A stretch of DNA of 64,000 nucleotides from JAICXG01 sp963801255. GTDB lineage: Bacteria > Verrucomicrobiota > Verrucomicrobiia > Chthoniobacterales > UBA10450. The first letter of the stretch is position 1, and every line of letters starts with the position of its first letter. Shown one piece after another: positions 60,402-64,000 of the stretch. Below the pieces are notes generated by a model. It was not told the DNA's origin and did no database searches. It was given only the letters and a program-made list of their open reading frames with translations. The stretch spans positions 124,001-188,000 of the forward strand of contig CAWDEC010000012.1 of assembly GCA_963801255.1 (NCBI GenBank). Reading direction: 5' to 3'. A program made the position numbers and the translations under genes.

Positions 60402-60911
60402 ATGATTCAAAGCACAACAGGCTTAATTCACACGCTTGCCGCTGTGTGTGCCCTGTTGATCGGCATCGTAATTTTTACCCGCCCCAAAGCCACCTTTCTC
60501 CACCGAACCCTAGGCTATGTCTATTCCATATCCATGACGGTGATGCTTGTTACGGCCTTCTTCATTTACCACCTCACCAAGTCATTTAACTTGCTTCACT
60601 TTCTTGCCATCGTTTCGTTTCCGCCTCTCGTTCTCGGGTTCGCCGCGGCATTTAACCGACGGCGCGGATGGCTTTCACAGCATTATAAGTGGATGTGCTT
60701 CTCCTATATGGGCCTTTGTGCCGCCTTGATCGCCGAAACGACCACGCGAGTCGTCCTGCCATATCTGGCCAGTCACTATCGGATCCGCTCACTCGCATGG
60801 CTTTGGGCTATTGTTGGCGTTTCTGCCTTCGGCGTTTTTTACGCAGGCATATTGATCATGGAGCGGAATAAGAGCCTGGTTGCGAAGTTTCAAGAAGATC
60901 GAACGGCCTAA
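60402..60911 (+). CDS. DUF2306-like membrane protein, cassette
   Basis: 169 residues from ATG 60402. Four or five TM segments: TTGLIHTLAAVCALLIGIVIFTRPKATFLHRTLGYVYSISMTVMLVTAFFIYHL (with the H-R-GY motif of DUF2306), FNLLHFLAIVSFPPLVLGFAAAF, HYKWMCFSYMGLCAALIAETTTRVV and SLAWLWAIVGVSAFGVFYAGILIM. Function unknown. Its stop overlaps GCCTAAC (60906). Confidence 0.82.
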   Translation: MIQSTTGLIHTLAAVCALLIGIVIFTRPKATFLHRTLGYVYSISMTVMLVTAFFIYHLTKSFNLLHFLAIVSFPPLVLGFAAAFNRRRGWLSQHYKWMCFSYMGLCAALIAETTTRVVLPYLASHYRIRSLAWLWAIVGVSAFGVFYAGILIMERNKSLVAKFQEDRTA

Positions 60912-61029
60912 CCACTCGATGGAACTGACCGCGACCTGATGTTACATTTTTACTTCGCGATGACTTCGCTTCCTATCCAAGCAGCGGCACCCACACCCCC
61001 TCGCGGCAGCTCATTTTCCTTCGTTAGGC
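60906..61029 (+). repeat. attC site (124 bp)
   Basis: GCCTAAC (60906-60912) to GTTAGGC (61023-61029). Left arm CACTCGATGGAACTGACCGCGACC; right arm CTCGCGGCAGCTCATTTTCCTTC. Confidence 0.75.
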
Positions 61030-61045
61030 TAACAATGGAAATGCG

Positions 61046-61435
61046 ATGAAGCGCACATGGACAATCATCGGCGTAAGCGACGTCCCGGGCAGCTTCAGGT
61101 GGTACCAGGCGCTTTTTGATCAACCTGAGACACCTCCCGGTCATGACTACTTTGGTCAAATCCTGGATACGGATGGAACAGTCTTGCTTTGCCTCCACCA
61201 ATGGGGCGCGCACGAGCATCCGTCCTTGATGAGTCCGGACGAGGCGCCACCAGGTAACGGGCTCCTTTTGTTCTTCCGGGTCGACGATTTCGAGATGGCA
61301 CTGAAGAGAGCTCGCACACTCGCTACCCGGCTTGAAGAGGAGCCCCATGTGAATCCGAACACTGAAACCATCGAGTTCTCACTCCGAGATCCGGACGGGT
61401 ACTATCTCACGATCAGCGCGCTCCCTGGCGCATAA
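61046..61435 (+). CDS. VOC-superfamily (glyoxalase-like) protein, cassette
   Basis: 129 residues. MKRTWTIIGVSDVPGSFRWYQALFDQPETPPGHDYFGQIL, GLLLFFRVDDFEMALKRARTLATRLEEEPHVNPNTETIEFSLRDPDGYYLTISAL. The C-terminal F.lrDPDGYylti is the VOC hallmark. Third VOC protein of the array, only distantly like the other two. The start follows the attC box by 16 bp. Confidence 0.9.
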   Translation: MKRTWTIIGVSDVPGSFRWYQALFDQPETPPGHDYFGQILDTDGTVLLCLHQWGAHEHPSLMSPDEAPPGNGLLLFFRVDDFEMALKRARTLATRLEEEPHVNPNTETIEFSLRDPDGYYLTISALPGA

Positions 61436-61527
61436 CCACTCGCTGCACCGACGCGACCGTCCTTCTGTCTAGTTTTTGCTATTATGCGAACGTCCGCTTT
61501 AGTTAGCTGCGCCTTGTCTCGCTAGGT
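61430..61527 (+). repeat. attC site (98 bp)
   Basis: GCATAAC (61430-61436) to GCTAGGT (61521-61527), with left arm CTCGCTGCACCGACGCGACC and right arm TTAGCTGCGCCTTGTCTC. Boxes are variant. The SdpI-like gene starts 2 bp later. Confidence 0.65.
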
Positions 61528-61529
61528 CG

Positions 61530-61895
61530 ATGATTGTATCCGATCAGTTGCGTGTAGCATGTGCGATGCTTTGTGTGGGCTTCGTTACGTTGGGTGTTTG
61601 CCTGCCTCTGATTTACCGAAAGATCCCCATGAACCACTTCTATGGCATTCGCATTCCGCAGGCCTTCGCTTCCGCGGAGCGGTGGTACGCCGTCAACGCT
61701 CACGGTGGCCGCCTCTTTGCGCGATGGAGTTGCCTGATGATCGTTGCCGGTCTTGTTGGATTCTTGCTGCCGTTGCGCTTTTTTTCGGCTTACGCGACTA
61801 TTGTTGTGTGCGTTGTTTTAGTTAGTGTGCTTGTCCCGCTGGTTCAGACCATCCGCTGGGCCAGAGCGACTGCTACGACTAACCAATCGCTGTAA
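61530..61895 (+). CDS. SdpI-family membrane protein, cassette
   Basis: 121 residues with three hydrophobic spans. The family motif is LIYRKIPMNHFYGIRIPQAFASAERWYAVNAHGGRLFARWS (K.P.N..yG.R.p.a..s...W...N...g). SdpI in Bacillus gives immunity to the SdpC toxin; homologues in cassettes have unknown roles. The C-terminus ATTTNQSL is encoded by the attC left arm. Confidence 0.92.
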   Translation: MIVSDQLRVACAMLCVGFVTLGVCLPLIYRKIPMNHFYGIRIPQAFASAERWYAVNAHGGRLFARWSCLMIVAGLVGFLLPLRFFSAYATIVVCVVLVSVLVPLVQTIRWARATATTNQSL

Positions 61896-61992
61896 CCGAC
61901 CGAGGGCCGCCGTGAAGTCGGCGTCGATTTATGAAACACTCTCCATGTTTGCACGCTCGAGCCTCGACAGCGATGGCTCCGCGCCGTTAGAG
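61877..61992 (+). repeat. attC site (116 bp), last recognisable one
   Basis: GACTAAC (61877-61883) to GTTAGAG (61986-61992). Left arm CAATCGCTGTAACCGACCG; right arm CCTCGACAGCGATGG. The final cassette gene begins at 62007. Confidence 0.6.
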
Positions 61993-62006
61993 CTTAGACA
62001 ATACCT

Positions 62007-62372
62007 ATGAAGAAAACATCGTCCGCAGAATACGCCGAGAGACTAAAGCTTTATGACAAGCTCGTCGCAACAAATCCCGCAGTGCAACGCAAAGGCGCGA
62101 CCGTTCCCTACACGTCGCTCAACGGGCACATGTTCAGCTATCTCGGCAAGACCGGAGAACTGGCACTGCGTCTGCCGGCGGATGCGCTGCAAGCCTTTCT
62201 CAAGAAATATAAGACCAGCCTATGTCAACAATATGGCGTCGTACAAAAAGAGTATGCGATGGTTCCCGACAAGCTGCTTCCGAAGACGAAGGAATTGAAA
62301 CCGTATTTCGATCTGAGCTACAAGTATGTCAGCTCACTCAAGCCGAAGCCAAGCAAGAAGGGAAAGGTCTGA
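62007..62372 (+). CDS. Small cytosolic protein, cassette (TfoX_N/DUF1801-like size)
   Basis: 121 residues: MKKTSSAEYAERLKLYDKLVATNPAVQRKGATVPYTSLNGHMFSYLGKTGELALRLPADALQAFLKKYKTSLCQQYG, then MVPDKLLPKTKELKPYFDLSYKYVSSLKPKPSKKGKV. The G-MFs-l...G.la.rl arrangement resembles the TfoX N-terminal and YdhG-type small folds, but I cannot assign one firmly. Lys-rich tail. Starts 14 bp after an attC box. The gap 62373-62603 shows no gene. Confidence 0.65.
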   Translation: MKKTSSAEYAERLKLYDKLVATNPAVQRKGATVPYTSLNGHMFSYLGKTGELALRLPADALQAFLKKYKTSLCQQYGVVQKEYAMVPDKLLPKTKELKPYFDLSYKYVSSLKPKPSKKGKV

Positions 62373-62603
62373 ATGCAGAGAACCGCGAGCCGCGCTCATG
62401 GTTAGCTTTGCAGAGAGCCTTTCTTAGAAAAGGCCGGTTACCGGCGCACCATAAGCCAAGTGCGCGATCACGTCCAAGTTCGTCCAACCTCAAAAAACAC
62501 GCCACCGTCAATCTCCGGTTGACACGAAGGTGTAGCTGAAGTGCAATGACGACAAGACCTTATCCCCTACGGGGCTAAATCGAAAATTCAGAAGGAACTT
62601 CAT

Positions 62604-63653
62604 ATGAAAAACAATCGCTTCATCTTAACGGCTCTCCTCCTGTTGGCAGGATCAGTGCCGGCATTCTGCGACGCCATCTTCGCCCCGACTGGCGTCCTCG
62701 ACATGATCCCTACTTCAATGTCTAAAGACGCCTCCATTGTCGTCGGCACCGGTACCTTCGGCGTTCCGAATCTTTATTACACAGAGGCTGGCGGCGCCAC
62801 GGTTATCGGTGACGGCTGTTCCAGTGGCCTTCCTTCCATCTCGCTCGATGGACGCACGGTCCTGGGTTGTCACGTGGATAACAATGGCGACGATAACGCC
62901 GCTCGCTGGCTCGGGGGCACGGATTGGCTTGATCTCGGTTCGGAAGCAGGCGCTGTCCCGTGTGGTACTTTGCTTAGCGGAGCCTGGGGAGTAACCGCGG
63001 ACGGATCGCTCGGAGTCGGATTGCTCTGGAGAGCGACCGAATGTCAGGCAAATGCCGGTACATGGGATCTCGTCAACGGTGGCCCGGCAATGGTGCTGGA
63101 GAACCTTGTTGATGGCCGATCCACGCGGGCCAACGCGGTCAACGCTGATGGGAGCGTCATCGTCGGTTGGCAGGATCTTGAGACGGGCGTGCGCGTGGCC
63201 GCCCAATGGATCAATGGAGTTGAGGAACTCATTCTGACTCGCAATGGCGGATACAATGGTGAAGCCCAGGCGGTAACCGCCGATGGAAAGACGATTGTCG
63301 GCGGCGGCTATAAGTTAACCAATGACGCATGGATTTGGCAGCAAGGTGTCGGCGTAAAGCCGATCGGCTTACCGGGTCACGGACGTCTCGTTGCGCTTCA
63401 TATTAGCGATGACGGAAGGATTGTCGTAGGTTTCTCAGGAAACGACCATGCTTTCATCTGGCAGAAGGGTACTGGACTAAAGGACTTCGGACAATTCCTA
63501 CGAGCCCATGGCGCGGTGGTTCCGGATGGATGGACCCTGAACGTTGCGAGCCTCGTGTCGTCCGACGGCAACACCATCTACGGCTGGGGCATTAACCCGA
63601 CCCAACGGATCGAAATGTTCAAGGTTGTTGTAAACGCCGGAACAGCTCGTTGA
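62604..63653 (+). CDS. Secreted HAF-like repeat protein
   Basis: 349 residues. Signal MKNNRFILTALLLLAGSVPAFCDA. The repeats read SMSKDASIVVGTGTFG, SISLDGRTVLGCHVD, GVTADGSLGVGLLW, AVNADGSVIVGWQD, AVTADGKTIVGGGYK, HISDDGRIVVGFSG and LVSSDGNTIYGWGINP: each about 40 residues with a (S)DG..(V/I)VG core, as in HAF/autotransporter-type propellers. No attC box flanks it, so it probably marks the return to the backbone. A second HAF protein is at 21184-22374. Confidence 0.85.
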   Translation: MKNNRFILTALLLLAGSVPAFCDAIFAPTGVLDMIPTSMSKDASIVVGTGTFGVPNLYYTEAGGATVIGDGCSSGLPSISLDGRTVLGCHVDNNGDDNAARWLGGTDWLDLGSEAGAVPCGTLLSGAWGVTADGSLGVGLLWRATECQANAGTWDLVNGGPAMVLENLVDGRSTRANAVNADGSVIVGWQDLETGVRVAAQWINGVEELILTRNGGYNGEAQAVTADGKTIVGGGYKLTNDAWIWQQGVGVKPIGLPGHGRLVALHISDDGRIVVGFSGNDHAFIWQKGTGLKDFGQFLRAHGAVVPDGWTLNVASLVSSDGNTIYGWGINPTQRIEMFKVVVNAGTAR

Positions 63654-63728
63654 AGCGTTCCTGGCGCCATAACTTATCCGGCGTGCCGGACCTCTATAAC
63701 TGGAGGCGAAACAAGTAATCGAACAGTT

Positions 63729-63755
63729 AGAGCCTCGGGCCATTCCCGAGGCTCT
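63729..63755. terminator. Strong palindromic terminator
   Basis: AGAGCCTCGGG-ccatt-CCCGAGGCTCT is a perfect 11-bp stem with a 5-nt loop, flanked by GTT and CTAAC that extend pairing with a bulge. It sits between the HAF-like gene and the convergent minus-strand gene end at 63820, so it may serve both. Confidence 0.8.
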
Positions 63756-63819
63756 GCTAACGTACGTAACGCCGGGAAATCTAGCGAGATACTATCTCGC
63801 CCTCTCGAGCATGACGCAC

Positions 63820-64000
63820 TTAGGCGGGAGGAGGCAACTCGGATTCTAGGGACGATTCGGTTTCGGAAGCAGGCGTCGGCTCAGGCGCGGCAAGCGATTC
63901 GGCTGGAGCCGGAGCTGTTTGAGCGGGCTCAGTAACGGCGGAACGATCCTCTTCCGGCAGGCTTTGCTCGTTAGGCTCAGCTTGCGCCGCGCCGGCCGAT
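63820..64000 (-). CDS. C-terminal tail of an unidentified protein (cut by window edge)
   Basis: An open minus-strand frame from the right edge to a TAA at 63820: SAGAAQAEPNEQSLPEEDRS, then PAQTAPAPAESLAAPEPTPASETESSLES and LPPPA. Low-complexity Ala/Pro/Glu-rich tail, as at the ends of some ribonucleases, ribosome or secretion-associated proteins. The EPNEQ codons contain the dispersed word (TCGTTAGGC at 63968), which fits backbone DNA. No function can be assigned. Confidence 0.55.
   Translation of the reverse strand, partial: SAGAAQAEPNEQSLPEEDRSAVTEPAQTAPAPAESLAAPEPTPASETESSLESELPPPA

Noticed and set aside
44424..62372. Prophage or ICE explanation for the region
   Set aside because: No phage structural, integrase, conjugation or replication genes are present; gene sizes and borders fit cassettes better.

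Overview
This is about 64 kb of GC-rich bacterial chromosome. I see no rRNA, tRNA, CRISPR array, phage or transposase gene. The gene set suggests a soil or sediment member of the Verrucomicrobiota (Chthoniobacterales-like): a DUF5069 protein, HAF-repeat and ELWxxDGT-repeat secreted proteins, a secreted repeat domain of the type ISTRG-IGGFI-RAIGPSL-DNW, and a dense set of Gram-negative envelope genes. That assignment is inference from protein style, not a phylogenetic result.

Backbone, 1 to about 44.2 kb. Several compact operons use ATGA stop/start overlaps. In order: MarR regulator and TolC-type outer-membrane protein (cut by the left edge); PanD; queF-queC-small membrane protein (queuosine/7-deazaguanine pathway); M3 oligopeptidase; a frameshift-riddled cupredoxin gene and a diheme cytochrome c gene sharing one secreted repeat domain; a GlxA-type regulator with a Tat-exported DJ-1/PfpI protein; a secreted EreA/ChaN-like protein; DUF4326; a UBP zinc-finger protein; an RND efflux pair; ComM/YifB; DUF5069; a MocR regulator; HAF protein; class III aminotransferase; DUF1353 lipoprotein; ELWxxDGT protein; aldo/keto reductase; NlpC/P60 hydrolase; M20 dipeptidase; APC permease; SMC; M48 protease; an AsmA/YdbH-like envelope protein; DUF4230; transglutaminase; RecF; DUF2891.

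Cassette array, about 44.4 to 62.0 kb. Architecture changes abruptly. Small, mostly plus-strand genes (VOC, SDR, HXXEE, TspO, GFA, GNAT, DUF1801, cupin, MsrB, DUF2306, SdpI and others) are separated by imperfect palindromes that start with GCCTAAC-like and end with GTTAGGC-like heptamers. These are the R'' and R' core boxes of integron attC sites. No integrase gene is in the window, so this is either an integrase-less attC cluster (CALIN) or the distal part of a chromosomal integron. Two kelch-repeat secreted proteins, a molybdate-binding set and a pair of Cys-rich small proteins sit among the cassettes. A HAF-like gene and the end of an unidentified minus-strand gene follow.

Most striking signal. 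The 9-mer TCGTTAGGC (reverse complement GCCTAACGA) occurs about 43 times exactly in the first 44 kb, in both orientations, inside genes and between them, where chance predicts fewer than one. It is read in several frames within single genes (for example smc) and it brackets the smc/M48 convergent gene ends as a 10-bp hairpin. This density resembles DNA-uptake sequences of Haemophilus or Neisseria. The same 9 bases form the right end of most attC sites in the array, while the cassette genes themselves essentially lack the word. I see no description of this link in what I know. Several conserved genes carry single-base frameshifts, which suggests residual sequencing indels.
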